64,000 bases of DNA from JAKPUX01 sp035353815. Lineage in GTDB: Bacteria; Zhuqueibacterota; Zhuqueibacteria; Residuimicrobiales; Residuimicrobiaceae. How positions within the stretch are numbered: the first letter of the stretch is position 1; every line of letters begins with the position of its first letter. The position numbers and the translations under genes are program-made. The notes beneath the pieces were generated by a model. The model was not told the origin of the DNA and ran no database searches. It saw nothing but the letters and a program-made list of their open reading frames with translations. This document shows positions 53,675 through 62,623 of this stretch, in pieces. The stretch is taken from the NCBI GenBank assembly GCA_035353815.1, contig DAOQAG010000001.1, forward strand, positions 62,001-126,000, written 5' to 3'.

Positions 53675-54229
53675 CTAGAGCGCGGCGGCTTTCACCTGCC
53701 GCAGTTCCTGGCGCAGTTGATTGAGCTGGTGGCGTAAACTGCCATCGATCACCACCCCGGCGAACTTGATGATGACGCCACCCAGGATGGTGGCATCCAC
53801 CTGGTTCTCCAGCACGACCTCCGCGTGGAGATACCGGCCCACCTGCTGACGGATCCGATCGATCTGCCCCGCATCCAGGGGCACCGCCGAATAGACCTGG
53901 GCGCGAACCCGGCCGATGCTTTGATCGTAAAGCTCGCCATAGGCCGTGACGATCTGGCTATAGTACGCCTGTCGCCCCTTCTCCACCAGCAGCTGGATAA
54001 AATGGCTGAAGAGGGGGGTAACCTGGTGCCCCAGCAGTTCCTTCACGGCCGCCTGCTTCGGCTTTTTCTCCACCTCCGGCGACATCAGAAACGCCCGGAT
54101 GCGCCCGTTCTGCTCCAGCATGCCGGCGAAGGCGTGCAATTCCTCCAGCACCGGCCCGGTTTTGCCAGCCTCCTGCGCCAGCCCGAAAAGGGCCCGCGCA
54201 TAGCGCCTGGCCAAGGGATGCGTTCTCAA
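53675..54229 (-). CDS. atpH: ATP synthase F1 subunit delta
   Basis: A 184-residue peripheral-stalk subunit joining the b dimer to the top of F1. ARRYARALFGLAQEAGK at the N-terminus and LGGVIIKFAGVVIDGSLRHQ near the C-terminus are family signatures. The start is a TTG at 54229 whose last bases overlap the atpF stop (TTGA), so it is probably translated by coupling with atpF. Confidence 0.93.
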   Translation of the reverse strand: MRTHPLARRYARALFGLAQEAGKTGPVLEELHAFAGMLEQNGRIRAFLMSPEVEKKPKQAAVKELLGHQVTPLFSHFIQLLVEKGRQAYYSQIVTAYGELYDQSIGRVRAQVYSAVPLDAGQIDRIRQQVGRYLHAEVVLENQVDATILGGVIIKFAGVVIDGSLRHQLNQLRQELRQVKAAAL

Positions 54230-54720
54230 TTCAGTCCACCGAGTTTTTGCAGCGATTCGTCGATCAACCTCTGATGATCCCGGGCATCGAGAGACTTGCC
54301 GACCAATTTGCTGGTGGCCTGCATCGACAGTTCGACGGCCAGATCACGGATCTCCTCCATGGCCTTGTCGCGACTGAGATCGATCTCTTTGCGCGCCCGG
54401 GCGATCAGCTGCTCCGCCTCGGCGCTCGCCTTTTTAATGATTTCATCCTTGGTCACCTCGGCCGCCTTGCGGTTGCGCGCCAGTATCTCCTGCGCCTCCT
54501 TGCGGGCGGCGTCGAGGATCTGGTTTTGCTCGGCCAGGGTCTTCTGCGAGGCAAGCCGGGCCTGCTCCGCCAGTGCCAAAGACTCGTTGATTTTCTTCTC
54601 CCGCTCGTCCAGCATGCTCAGGATGGGCTTCCAGCCCACCTTGGTCAAAGCGAACAGGAGCAGGAGAAAGGTCAGCGTGGTCCAGAATATGGTACCACCC
54701 TGGGGGGTCATCAATTCCAT
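54226..54720 (-). CDS. atpF: ATP synthase F0 subunit b
   Basis: A 164-residue stator subunit: one N-terminal membrane helix (FWTTLTFLLLLFALTKVGWK) and a long charged helix for dimerisation (LDEREKKINESLALAEQARL onwards). Only one b-type gene is present, so a homodimer is expected. It starts 21 nt after atpE and overlaps atpH by 4 nt. Confidence 0.95.
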   Translation of the reverse strand: MELMTPQGGTIFWTTLTFLLLLFALTKVGWKPILSMLDEREKKINESLALAEQARLASQKTLAEQNQILDAARKEAQEILARNRKAAEVTKDEIIKKASAEAEQLIARARKEIDLSRDKAMEEIRDLAVELSMQATSKLVGKSLDARDHQRLIDESLQKLGGLN

Positions 54721-54741
54721 AACAGCATACCCCGCGTTGGT

Positions 54742-54969
54742 TTATTTGAAGCCGAGCAGCAGACAGATAACCACCGAAAGAAGGGCAACGCCTTCGATCA
54801 TGGCGGCGGTGATGATCATGGTGCCGCGGATTTCGCCGGCTGCTTCGGGCTGACGCGCGATGCCGCTGATGGCCGCACTGGCCAGCTTGCTGATGCCGAA
54901 CGCTGCCGAAAAGGTCACTGCCGCAGAACCAAAACCCGCAGCCAGATAGGCAAACGCAGTGGGATTCAT
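54742..54969 (-). CDS. atpE: ATP synthase F0 subunit c
   Basis: A 75-residue proteolipid of the rotor ring with two membrane helices and the polar loop ARQPE (39-42). The ion-binding carboxylate is E59 in AAMIEGVALL. It is followed by Gly-Val, not by Ser-Thr as in sodium-type rings, so proton coupling is likely. A very strong AGGAGGT before the ATG fits the high copy number of this subunit. Confidence 0.95.
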   Translation of the reverse strand: MNPTAFAYLAAGFGSAAVTFSAAFGISKLASAAISGIARQPEAAGEIRGTMIITAAMIEGVALLSVVICLLLGFK

Positions 54970-55046
54970 AGTACTACCTCCTGATCCAAGAAATGTGAGT
55001 ATGTGGGTGATGATGATAAAGCATAACCCTGTACCATCCGGCCTGA

Positions 55047-55877
55047 CTAATGCCCTTCCGATACCGAGGCGCTGATAAAGACCGCCGAGAGAATCGTAAA
55101 GACATAGGCCTGGATGAGTGAAATCAGCACCTCCAGCACGGCGGAGAAGAGAATGATCGCCAGCGGAAAAGCCGAAACCAGCCAGTTTTTAAAGAAAAAG
55201 ATGACCGTCAGTAAAGCCAGAATGGTGATGTGACCGGCGATCATGTTGGCAAAAAGACGAATGGCCAGAGCGAAATGTTTGGTGATCATACTGATCACCT
55301 CGACCGGGACCATGATGAACTTGAGGAGAAAGGGAATGCCCGGAGGACTGAAGGTGGCCAAATACCCGAAAAAGCCATGCTTGCGCACCCCGGCGATCTG
55401 CACCATGAAAAAGGTGAAGAGCGCCAGCGTCGCGGTGACCGCAATATTGCCGGTCGCCGTGGCGCCGTAGGGCACCAGCCCGGCCAGGTTACAGAGCAGG
55501 ATAAAAAAGAAGGCCGTCAGCAGATAGGGGGCATAGGCCGCACCGGCATGGCCGAGATTCGGCTTGATAATATCGTCGCGCAAATAGGCCACCAGGCTTT
55601 CCAGCGCATTGGCCAGCCCGTGCGGGACCAGCGACGGCCGCCGGAAGGCCACATAAAAAGCCAGGATCAGCACCGCCGCGACAATCCACATCCACAGAAT
55701 ATGATTGGTGATGGAGAGATCGATACCCCATACCGTCGGTAGCTTGATCACCGGGTGGGGCAGGACGTGGTGCATGATGAAACCAACTCCGCTCTCGCCC
55801 TGCTCCGCGGCATGTTTGGCCGCCTGCTGCACGGCCTCGCCATGCTCCGCGCTATGCTCAAGGATCTGTTCTATCAT
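55047..55877 (-). CDS. atpB: ATP synthase F0 subunit a
   Basis: A 276-residue membrane stator forming the proton half-channels. The essential arginine is R207 in HFALAIRLFANMIAGH. The N-terminal extension is rich in His and Glu (EQILEHSAEHGEAVQQAAKH). About six membrane helices follow. It overlaps the upstream atpI by 20 nt, and a 77-nt gap separates it from atpE. Confidence 0.94.
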   Translation of the reverse strand: MIEQILEHSAEHGEAVQQAAKHAAEQGESGVGFIMHHVLPHPVIKLPTVWGIDLSITNHILWMWIVAAVLILAFYVAFRRPSLVPHGLANALESLVAYLRDDIIKPNLGHAGAAYAPYLLTAFFFILLCNLAGLVPYGATATGNIAVTATLALFTFFMVQIAGVRKHGFFGYLATFSPPGIPFLLKFIMVPVEVISMITKHFALAIRLFANMIAGHITILALLTVIFFFKNWLVSAFPLAIILFSAVLEVLISLIQAYVFTILSAVFISASVSEGH

Positions 55878-56265
55878 GATGATTGGCGTGTTTCTCTTTC
55901 AATTCCGAGTTGATAAACCTGATTTCATGATACTGCAGAAATAGATAATATAATATAAAGGAGACGAGAAAACCGATCAACGGCCAGTGCAGCACCGCGA
56001 TCACCAGCCAGGCCACTGCAGCGAAGACAAGAAACCGCAGCGCCATGCCCCCAAGGATGACGGCATAAAACGTCTTGATCTTGCGATGGAAGGCCCATCG
56101 GATCGAGATCAGGCTGAAGAGGATATTGCCCAAGCTGATCAGGTAGCCGAGCACATAGGAGCGGGTCATGCCGGCTCCGCCGTAGCGATGGACCACGATG
56201 AATAACAAGAAAAAAACCGGTACGGTCCAGCCGACGATCCGCCAGACCCGAAACGAGGAGGTCAT
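55858..56265 (-). CDS. atpI: ATP synthase I-like membrane protein
   Basis: A 135-residue protein with four hydrophobic segments (IVGWTVPVFFLLFIVVHRYG, SYVLGYLISLGNILFSLISI, FYAVILGGMALRFLVFAAVA and VLHWPLIGFLVSFILYYLFL). Size, topology and place before atpB fit AtpI, which helps c-ring assembly. Sequence similarity to AtpI is loose. It overlaps atpZ by 4 nt and atpB by 20 nt. Confidence 0.75.
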   Translation of the reverse strand: MTSSFRVWRIVGWTVPVFFLLFIVVHRYGGAGMTRSYVLGYLISLGNILFSLISIRWAFHRKIKTFYAVILGGMALRFLVFAAVAWLVIAVLHWPLIGFLVSFILYYLFLQYHEIRFINSELKEKHANHHDRTDP

Positions 56266-56504
56266 GATGATTTCTTGTCCGTGCGCTTCTGCTTGATGGC
56301 GGGATAGACCGTTTTGTATACATTTATAAAGCCGGCGGTTCCGCCCAACAGGACTCCGATGAGCAGCAGGATCGGGGTCGTGTGCAGCTTCTGATCGAGC
56401 CAGTACCCCAGCACGGTGCCGAGGAGCACCGCCACCGCCAGTTGCATGCCCAGATCCATATATGGCCCGATGACCAATCGCTTCTTGTCATCGCGTTCAT
56501 CCAC
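56262..56504 (-). CDS. atpZ: AtpZ/AtpI-like small membrane protein
   Basis: An 80-residue protein with two membrane helices: PYMDLGMQLAVAVLLGTVLG, then DQKLHTTPILLLIGVLLGGTAGF. It is typical of the AtpZ family encoded ahead of F-type ATPases and linked to c-ring assembly or Mg/Ca handling. It starts 9 nt after the bactofilin stop and overlaps atpI by 4 nt. Confidence 0.85.
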   Translation of the reverse strand: MDERDDKKRLVIGPYMDLGMQLAVAVLLGTVLGYWLDQKLHTTPILLLIGVLLGGTAGFINVYKTVYPAIKQKRTDKKSS

Positions 56505-56513
56505 GGAACCGCC

Positions 56514-56906
56514 TTACTTGATAATCGCCTCTTTGTCGGCGCTGCTTTCCGTCTTGCTGCCACCGCGTGTTTCGGACATCGTGCACTTGCCGTCGAAGAT
56601 CGCGCCTTCGTCAATGACCAGCTTGCCGGTCTTGAGTTCGCCGCGCAACTCGGAATGGGCCTCAAGAACCGTCCGGCCCGGGGCCAGTACCGCACCGGTG
56701 ATCTTGCCGCCCAGAACCAGATTCTTGACATGCACATTGCCCTTGATTTCCCCTTCGGCCCCAACGATCAGCGTATCGCCGGAAACAACATCACCAACCA
56801 CCTTGCCATCGATTCGCAGGCTGAGCTCCACCTTGATATTGCCATCTACCACAGAGCCCTTGCCAAGAATCGTGCTCAGCTCACCCGGTTTCTCGATGCT
56901 TTTCAT
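56514..56906 (-). CDS. Bactofilin
   Basis: A 130-residue cytoskeletal protein. The central beta-helix shows the repeating pattern of bactofilins: LSTILGKGSVVDGNIKVE, LRIDGKVVGDVVSGDTLIVG, GEIKGNVHVKNLVLGGKITG. Disordered charged ends flank it. Bactofilins form filaments that organise cell-wall enzymes and, in some bacteria, the ParAB system. It is encoded here just after an M23 peptidase and parAB, which fits both roles. The ATG at 56906 has AGGGAAG 7 nt upstream; a GTG at 56939 lacks one. Confidence 0.92.
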   Translation of the reverse strand: MKSIEKPGELSTILGKGSVVDGNIKVELSLRIDGKVVGDVVSGDTLIVGAEGEIKGNVHVKNLVLGGKITGAVLAPGRTVLEAHSELRGELKTGKLVIDEGAIFDGKCTMSETRGGSKTESSADKEAIIK

Positions 56907-56951
56907 ATCGGCACTTCCCTGTTGATGAATATCTTCCACCCGGCATCCGCT

Positions 56952-57857
56952 TTACATCCGGGCAAACGCCAGGATGTAGTCAGCGGGATTGAGGGCGACG
57001 CCATCTTTCCATAGCTCAAAATGCAGGTGCGGCGCGGTGCTCTCTCCCGAAGAACCCACCAGAGCAATGTGGTCACCCTTGCGCACCAGCGTGGACCGCG
57101 GCACCAGATTTCTCTGGGTGTGACCGTAATAAGTAAAAAAGCCGTCACCGTGATAGACGATCACCATGTTGCCCAGATCCTGCGTCCAGCCCGAAAAGAT
57201 AACCACCCCGTCCCCGGCTGAACTGATAAACGCGCCCCGCGGCGCCGCGATATCAATACCATAATGCGCCGTCCCCTCCGCCGAATAGTTCCGGGTCAGG
57301 ACGCCGGCCACCGGCAGATAGGTCGGCAGACTCTTCAGATACTCGTGGATGCCGATCTCTTTGGATTGCTGGAGAAAACCCAGCTTTTCACTCAGATTGA
57401 CCTCCACCGGCTTGATCCGCTCCCGGCGCGATTCCGGGACAGGCTCGGGAGGCAGGCCGCGCAGCGGTGGCGAACTCATGGCCTCCGAATCGAGCGATTG
57501 ACTCTCATGCGTGCCGCTCAGCCCCAGGGCGCTGCGCAACTTGGCGTCGGTCGCTTCGAGCTTTTGAAACAGAGCGGCCAGCTCATAGACCTTTTTGCTG
57601 TTCTCGATCAGCTGGTCGTTCACCTTTTGCAACCCGCTGTTGGCCACGGCCAGACGCGCCCACTGCAGGTAGGCCACCACACCGAAAACCAGGTGCAACG
57701 CCAGGAGGATGCCGGCCCAGCGCAGAAATAAGAGTTTGCGCACGGAAAGGCTGTAATGCCGCGGCTCCGCCTGGTCGTCCGGAATGACCAGGATCTGCAC
57801 CTGGCGGCGGCGCCGCAACGCCCCCTTGAGGGGCTTATGCAAAAATGGCAGTTTCAT
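56952..57857 (-). CDS. Membrane-anchored M23 peptidase
   Basis: A 301-residue inner-membrane protein with a basic cytoplasmic start, one membrane helix (~43-63), a coiled-coil stalk (~70-112) and a C-terminal LytM/M23 domain. The zinc site is complete: H198 and D202 in AHYGIDIAAP, H246 in YYGHT, and H277/H279 in APHLHFELWK, so it should be an active peptidoglycan endopeptidase. The ATG at 57857 is preferred; a TTG at 57878 overlapping the parB stop is an alternative. It neighbours bactofilin, as in shape-control gene pairs. Confidence 0.92.
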   Translation of the reverse strand: MKLPFLHKPLKGALRRRRQVQILVIPDDQAEPRHYSLSVRKLLFLRWAGILLALHLVFGVVAYLQWARLAVANSGLQKVNDQLIENSKKVYELAALFQKLEATDAKLRSALGLSGTHESQSLDSEAMSSPPLRGLPPEPVPESRRERIKPVEVNLSEKLGFLQQSKEIGIHEYLKSLPTYLPVAGVLTRNYSAEGTAHYGIDIAAPRGAFISSAGDGVVIFSGWTQDLGNMVIVYHGDGFFTYYGHTQRNLVPRSTLVRKGDHIALVGSSGESTAPHLHFELWKDGVALNPADYILAFARM

Positions 57858-57874
57858 AGAGGCTGCACGTGGAA

Positions 57875-58744
57875 TCAATCACCGAGGATGAGCGCGACAA
57901 TCCGCTCGAGTTCGTCGGAGGAGTAGTACTCGATTTCGATCGCGCCACCCTTGCTTCTGCTCTTCATCGCTACCTTGGTGGCCAGTCGGTCGCGCAAACG
58001 ACCTTCCATCTCAGCCAGATATAAATTCTGAACCGAAGGTGTGGCTTTGGTGGGGGTGCCTTTGCCCTTTTCCGGCTCCCGCACCATCTCTTCCACTTTG
58101 CGCACTGAAAGATTGCTGGCGACGATTTTTTTCCACAAGGCCAGCTGCTCTTCACTGCTGCCGAGCGCGAGCAAGGCGCGCGCATGGCCAAAGGAGATCT
58201 CGTTGCTCTGGACACTCTCCTGGATGCGCCGCGGCAGCCGCAGCAGCCGGAGAAAATTGGCCACACTGGTACGATCCTTACCGACCTTGACCGCCACCTC
58301 TTCCTGGGTGAGATGGCATTCATCGATGAGCCGCTTGTAGCCATTCGCCACATCGATGGCATTCAAATCTTCACGATGGATATTCTCGATGATCGCCAGC
58401 TCGAGCATCTCCTCATCGCTCTCGACCTCGAGAAGATAGGCCGGGATCTGGGTAATTCCCAGGTCGCGCACGGCGCGCAAACGGCGCTCGCCGGCGATCA
58501 GCTGGTAGCCGGCACCGTGGCGCCGGACGGTGACCGGCTGCACCAGTCCCTTTTCGGCGATCGACTGCTTCAGCTCGGCAAGGCGTTCGGGATCGAATTT
58601 TTCCCGCGGCTGGAAAGGATTGGGGGCGATCTTGTCGATGTCGATCATCTGAATGCCCTGCGCGGCGGCCTCCCCTGCCGGTCCGGACTGCATATCAGGA
58701 ATGAGCGCACTCAGCCCGCGTCCCAATGCCTTCTTATTCGCCAT
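57875..58744 (-). CDS. parB: Chromosome-partitioning protein ParB
   Basis: A 289-residue CTP-dependent DNA clamp that loads at parS. The opening KKALGRGLSALIP, the CTP-binding AGERRLRAVRDLG and ENIHREDLNAID, a helix-turn-helix (LTQEEVAVKVGKDRTSVANF) and a C-terminal dimer domain are all present. It overlaps parA by 11 nt. No good parS site was found in this window. Confidence 0.95.
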   Translation of the reverse strand: MANKKALGRGLSALIPDMQSGPAGEAAAQGIQMIDIDKIAPNPFQPREKFDPERLAELKQSIAEKGLVQPVTVRRHGAGYQLIAGERRLRAVRDLGITQIPAYLLEVESDEEMLELAIIENIHREDLNAIDVANGYKRLIDECHLTQEEVAVKVGKDRTSVANFLRLLRLPRRIQESVQSNEISFGHARALLALGSSEEQLALWKKIVASNLSVRKVEEMVREPEKGKGTPTKATPSVQNLYLAEMEGRLRDRLATKVAMKSRSKGGAIEIEYYSSDELERIVALILGD

Positions 58745-59498
58745 TCTTGATGATTTCCTCTGCCAGGCTCATATAATTTTCCGATCCCGAGCACACGGCG
58801 TCATAGAGAATGATCGGCTTGCCGAAACTGGGCGCTTCGCTGAGGCGCACATTGCGCGTGACGATGGTATCGAACACCCGCCCCTCGAAGTAGCGGCGCA
58901 CATCTTCGGCAACCTGCCGTGAGAGATTGAGGCGCGCATCATACATCGTCAGCAGCACGCCCTCAATCGCGAGATGTTCGTTCAGGTGCTTCTGCACGAG
59001 CCGAATCGTATTCAGCAGCTGCCCCAGCCCCTCCAGCGCGTAATACTCGCACTGGATCGGGATCAGCACCGAATCGGAGGCGGTCAGGGAGTTGATCGTC
59101 AGCAACCCCAGCGAAGGGGGACAGTCGATAAGGATATATTTGAATTGATCGCGCACCGGTTCAAGCGCCCGCGCCAGCCGTTGCTCCCGCGAAATCGCCG
59201 AAACCAGCTCAACCTCGGCGCCAACCAGACTGATCGAGGAGGGGAGCAGCTTGAGATAATCGAGTTGGGTGTCCAGCAGGAGGGATTGCGCTGCGTGCTC
59301 GTTGATGAGCGCATCGTAGATCGTCGCCTGCAGCGCGCGCTGATCATAACCATAACCACTGGTGCTGTTGGCCTGAGGATCCATGTCCACCAGCAACGTC
59401 GGGTATTCGGCTACGGCCAAAGCCGCGGCCAGATTGACCGCCGTTGTGGTCTTGCCCACGCCCCCTTTTTGGTTTGCTATGGTTATAATTTTGCCCAT
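58734..59498 (-). CDS. parA: Chromosome-partitioning ATPase ParA
   Basis: A 254-residue ParA/Soj ATPase. The deviant Walker A IANQKGGVGKTTTAVNLAAA, LLVDMDPQANSTSGYG and ILIDCPPSLGLLTINSL are typical. The ATG at 59498 (MGKIITIANQ) has GGAGG ~11 nt upstream; the ATG at 59516 would include that site in the coding region. It is the first gene of a ~10-kb operon that continues through parB, M23, bactofilin and the whole ATP synthase. Confidence 0.95.
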   Translation of the reverse strand: MGKIITIANQKGGVGKTTTAVNLAAALAVAEYPTLLVDMDPQANSTSGYGYDQRALQATIYDALINEHAAQSLLLDTQLDYLKLLPSSISLVGAEVELVSAISREQRLARALEPVRDQFKYILIDCPPSLGLLTINSLTASDSVLIPIQCEYYALEGLGQLLNTIRLVQKHLNEHLAIEGVLLTMYDARLNLSRQVAEDVRRYFEGRVFDTIVTRNVRLSEAPSFGKPIILYDAVCSGSENYMSLAEEIIKNGE

Positions 59499-59534
59499 GT
59501 AGGGGGCTTCCTCCATTTTCTAATATATTGCATT

Positions 59535-59563
59535 AATATAATCCCGGCGAAGTTCAAAATCAA
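59535..59563 (-). promoter_or_regulatory. Sigma-A promoter of the par-atp operon
   Basis: On the minus strand TTGATT (59563-59558), a 17-nt spacer and TATATT (59540-59535). The leader to the parA ATG is ~30 nt. Confidence 0.82.
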
Positions 59564-59609
59564 TGAAAAGTTTCTCCTCCCGGCGGCACAGCCCGGACGG
59601 ACTTTGTCC

Positions 59610-59638
59610 TTGACATTAACGGCAGAAACATGTAATTT
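59610..59638 (+). promoter_or_regulatory. Sigma-A promoter of the proline dehydrogenase operon
   Basis: TTGACA (59610-59615), a 17-nt spacer and TAATTT (59633-59638). The leader is ~76 nt. It is divergent from the parA promoter. Confidence 0.8.
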
Positions 59639-59720
59639 TTCCCGCCGGAACACCCCCTCCGACCCCGTTCTCATCATCCATACACGCTGCTTAACGACTC
59701 CCAATCCAAGAGGATCTGCC

Positions 59721-60623
59721 ATGATTAACCTCTTCAACAAACTGGTCATATTCTTCCTGCCGATCATCCCCAAATTTATCGTCCGGATGGTGGCCAAACC
59801 CTACGTCGCTGGCCCGACCCTGGACGACGGCATCCGCGTGGTGAAGGAACTCAACAACAAAGGCATCTGCGCCACCATGGACGTCCTCGGCGAAAGCGCC
59901 AACCGCCTCGAAGAGTGCCAGGAGGCCATCGACGACTATTTCAAGGTGCTCGAAAACATCGCCGCCGCGGGACTCGACGCCAACATCTCGGTCAAACTGA
60001 CCCAGCTCGGTCTGCTCCTCGACAAGGAACAGTGCTACCAGAATATCCGCCAGATCGTGGCCAAGGCCGATGCCCTCGGCATCTTCGTCCGCATCGACAT
60101 GGAAGACTCCCCGGTGACCAGCGACACCATCGAGATCTTTATGCGCATCAACGACGAATTCAAACGCACCGGCATCGTCATCCAGGCCTACCTCCGCCGC
60201 AGCCTCGCCGATGTCGTCCGCCTCTCCGCACGCAAAACCAACTATCGCATCTGTAAGGGGATCTATATCGAGCCGCGCAAGGTCGCGTTCAAGGATAAGC
60301 AAACCATCAACGACAACTATGGCCTCCTGCTCGATACCGCCTTCTCCATGGGCAGCTATGTCGGCATCGCCACCCACGACGAACGCCTCTACTGGAAAGG
60401 GCTGGAATTGATTCATAAACACCAGCTCACCCCGGACCAGTACGAATTCCAGATGCTCCTCGGCGTCGACGAAGAGCTGCGCGATATCATCCGGGCCTCC
60501 GGCCACAAACTGCGCATTTATGTGCCGTTCGGCAAACGCTGGTATGCCTACTGCGTACGGCGCCTGAAAGAAAATCCGATGATGGCCTGGTATATCGTCA
60601 AGGCCATGTTCGGCTTGAGGTAA
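59721..60623 (+). CDS. Proline dehydrogenase (single-domain)
   Basis: A 300-residue FAD-dependent enzyme oxidising proline to pyrroline-5-carboxylate. The barrel motifs RIDMEDSPVTSDT, IVIQAYLRRSLADV, RICKGIYIEP and GIATHDERLYW are those of monofunctional PRODH; the second enzyme domain of PutA is missing. The N-terminus (LFNKLVIFFLPIIPKFIVRM) is hydrophobic and probably sits on the membrane to hand electrons to quinone. AGAGGATC precedes the ATG. The start lies far inside a longer open frame whose upstream part is antisense to parA. ligA follows after 2 nt. Confidence 0.92.
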   Translation: MINLFNKLVIFFLPIIPKFIVRMVAKPYVAGPTLDDGIRVVKELNNKGICATMDVLGESANRLEECQEAIDDYFKVLENIAAAGLDANISVKLTQLGLLLDKEQCYQNIRQIVAKADALGIFVRIDMEDSPVTSDTIEIFMRINDEFKRTGIVIQAYLRRSLADVVRLSARKTNYRICKGIYIEPRKVAFKDKQTINDNYGLLLDTAFSMGSYVGIATHDERLYWKGLELIHKHQLTPDQYEFQMLLGVDEELRDIIRASGHKLRIYVPFGKRWYAYCVRRLKENPMMAWYIVKAMFGLR

Positions 60624-60625
60624 CC

Positions 60626-62623
60626 ATGACCCCTTCTGCCGAGGAGCGGATCCGGGAACTGCGCGATCTGATCCATTATCACAACCATCGCTACTACGTA
60701 CTCGATGACCCCGAGATCTCGGATGCGGAATACGACCGCCTCATGCGCGAGCTCATCGGCCTCGAGCAGCAGCACCCCGATCTGGTGACCGAGGATTCGC
60801 CCACCCAGCGGGTCGGCGGTGCCCCGCTCGAGGCCTTTGCCCCCGCCCCGCACGCTCTGCCCATGCTCAGCCTCGATAATGCCCTGGCTGTGGAGGAATT
60901 TCTCGCCTTCGACCAGCGCACCCGCCGCACCCTCGGCCAGGAAACACCCCTCGACTATGTCTGCGAACCCAAGCTCGACGGCCTCGCCGTCGAGCTTGTC
61001 TATATCGACGGCCGCTTCACCCTCGGCTCCACCCGCGGGGACGGCTATACCGGGGAGGAGATCACCCGCAATCTTAAAACCATCAAGAGTATCCCGCTCA
61101 AACTCCTGCATCCGCCAACGGGACGGCTTGAGGTGCGCGGCGAGGTGATTCTCGGCAAGGAAGAATTCGCCCGGCTCAACCGCGACCGGCAGGAGCGCGG
61201 CGAGCCGCTCTTCGCCAATCCGCGCAATGCCGCAGCGGGCTCGTTGCGTCAGCTCGACCCCCAGATCACCGCCGCGCGCCCCCTGGCCATTTTCTGTTAC
61301 GCGATCGGCCAGGCGGATGCCTTTCCCTTCACCACCCACGCCGAAATGCTCGCGAAGTTCAAAGCCATGGGACTGCGCGTCAACCCCCTGATCGAGCGAG
61401 TCAGCGGCGCCGAGGCGGCCATCGCCTACCACCAGGCCATGGGGGAGCGCCGCAGCCGCCTGCCCTACGAAATCGACGGCATCGTCGTCAAGGTCAATCC
61501 CGTGACCCAGCAGGAGCTGCTGGGGTCCAAGAGCAAGAGCCCGCGCTGGGCCATCGCCTTCAAATTTCCCGCCCGCCAGGAGGTGACCCGGATCCTCGAT
61601 ATCCAGGTTCAGGTCGGCCGCACCGGCGTGCTCACACCGGTGGCCATCATGCAGCCGGTCCAGGTCGGCGGCGTCATCGTCAGCCGCGCCACGCTGCACA
61701 ACCAGGACGAGATCGACCGCAAGGAGATCCGCATCGGCGACTGGGTGGTCGTCCAACGCGCCGGCGATGTCATTCCCGAGATCGTCAAGGTCATCACGAC
61801 CCGCCGTACCGGCACGGAACAGCCCTTCCTCCTCCCGGAACGCTGCCCGGCTTGCGGCAGCCAGACCGTGCGGCCGGAGGATGAGGCGGCGCGGCGCTGC
61901 ATCAATGTCGCCTGTCCGGCGCAGATCAAGGAACGCATCTTTCACTTCGCCTCCAAACGGGCGATGGATATCGACGGCCTCGGCGAAAAACTGGTCGAAC
62001 AGCTCGTGGAATCCGGCCTGGTCAAGGACGTGGCCGATCTCTATAGCCTGACCCCGCCACAGCTGGCCGGACTCGATCGCATGGCCGATAAGTCGGCGGC
62101 CAATATCATCGACGCCATTGCCGCCAGCCGTACCCGCCCCCTGGACCGCCTGCTCTTCGCCCTGGGCATCCGCCAGGTCGGCGAACACGTCGCCCGCGTG
62201 CTGGTGGAGGCGCTTGCAAGCATGGAGGCCCTCATCCATGCCGCACCGGAGACGCTGATGCAAATCCACGAGATCGGCCCACAGGTGGCCGAAAACGTGC
62301 ACGGATTCTTCGCCACCCCCGAAAACCTGCAGGTCATCGAACGGCTGCGCCAGGCCGGCGTCGCCATGCCCCCGGCCGTCGCCCGCCAGGGCACGCGGCT
62401 GGCCGGTCAGACCATCGTCCTCACCGGGACGCTGGCCTCCTTCACCCGCGAGGAGGCGGAAAAACTGGTGCTCGAACAGGGCGGACACCCGGCATCCTCG
62501 GTCAGTAAAAAAACCACCTTCGTCGTCGCCGGAGAAGCCGCCGGAAGCAAACTCGACAAGGCCCGCGAGTTGGGCATTCCCGTCCTCAGCGAGACAGAAT
62601 TCAAGGAAAAGATCGGACTATGA
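60626..62623 (+). CDS. ligA: NAD-dependent DNA ligase
   Basis: A 665-residue ligase that seals nicks in replication and repair using NAD. Domain Ia (HYHNHRYYVLDDPEISDAEY), the adenylated lysine K116 in EPKLDGLAVE, an OB fold, a four-Cys zinc finger (CPACGSQT ... CINVACPAQ), helix-hairpin-helix repeats and a C-terminal BRCT domain (~590-665) are all present. GAGGTAACC precedes the ATG. It overlaps the next gene by 4 nt. Confidence 0.96.
   Translation: MTPSAEERIRELRDLIHYHNHRYYVLDDPEISDAEYDRLMRELIGLEQQHPDLVTEDSPTQRVGGAPLEAFAPAPHALPMLSLDNALAVEEFLAFDQRTRRTLGQETPLDYVCEPKLDGLAVELVYIDGRFTLGSTRGDGYTGEEITRNLKTIKSIPLKLLHPPTGRLEVRGEVILGKEEFARLNRDRQERGEPLFANPRNAAAGSLRQLDPQITAARPLAIFCYAIGQADAFPFTTHAEMLAKFKAMGLRVNPLIERVSGAEAAIAYHQAMGERRSRLPYEIDGIVVKVNPVTQQELLGSKSKSPRWAIAFKFPARQEVTRILDIQVQVGRTGVLTPVAIMQPVQVGGVIVSRATLHNQDEIDRKEIRIGDWVVVQRAGDVIPEIVKVITTRRTGTEQPFLLPERCPACGSQTVRPEDEAARRCINVACPAQIKERIFHFASKRAMDIDGLGEKLVEQLVESGLVKDVADLYSLTPPQLAGLDRMADKSAANIIDAIAASRTRPLDRLLFALGIRQVGEHVARVLVEALASMEALIHAAPETLMQIHEIGPQVAENVHGFFATPENLQVIERLRQAGVAMPPAVARQGTRLAGQTIVLTGTLASFTREEAEKLVLEQGGHPASSVSKKTTFVVAGEAAGSKLDKARELGIPVLSETEFKEKIGL

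Noticed and set aside
57855..57878. CACGTG-centred sequence near the parB stop as a parS site
   Set aside because: Only about half of the flanking bases fit TGTTNCACGTGNAACA.
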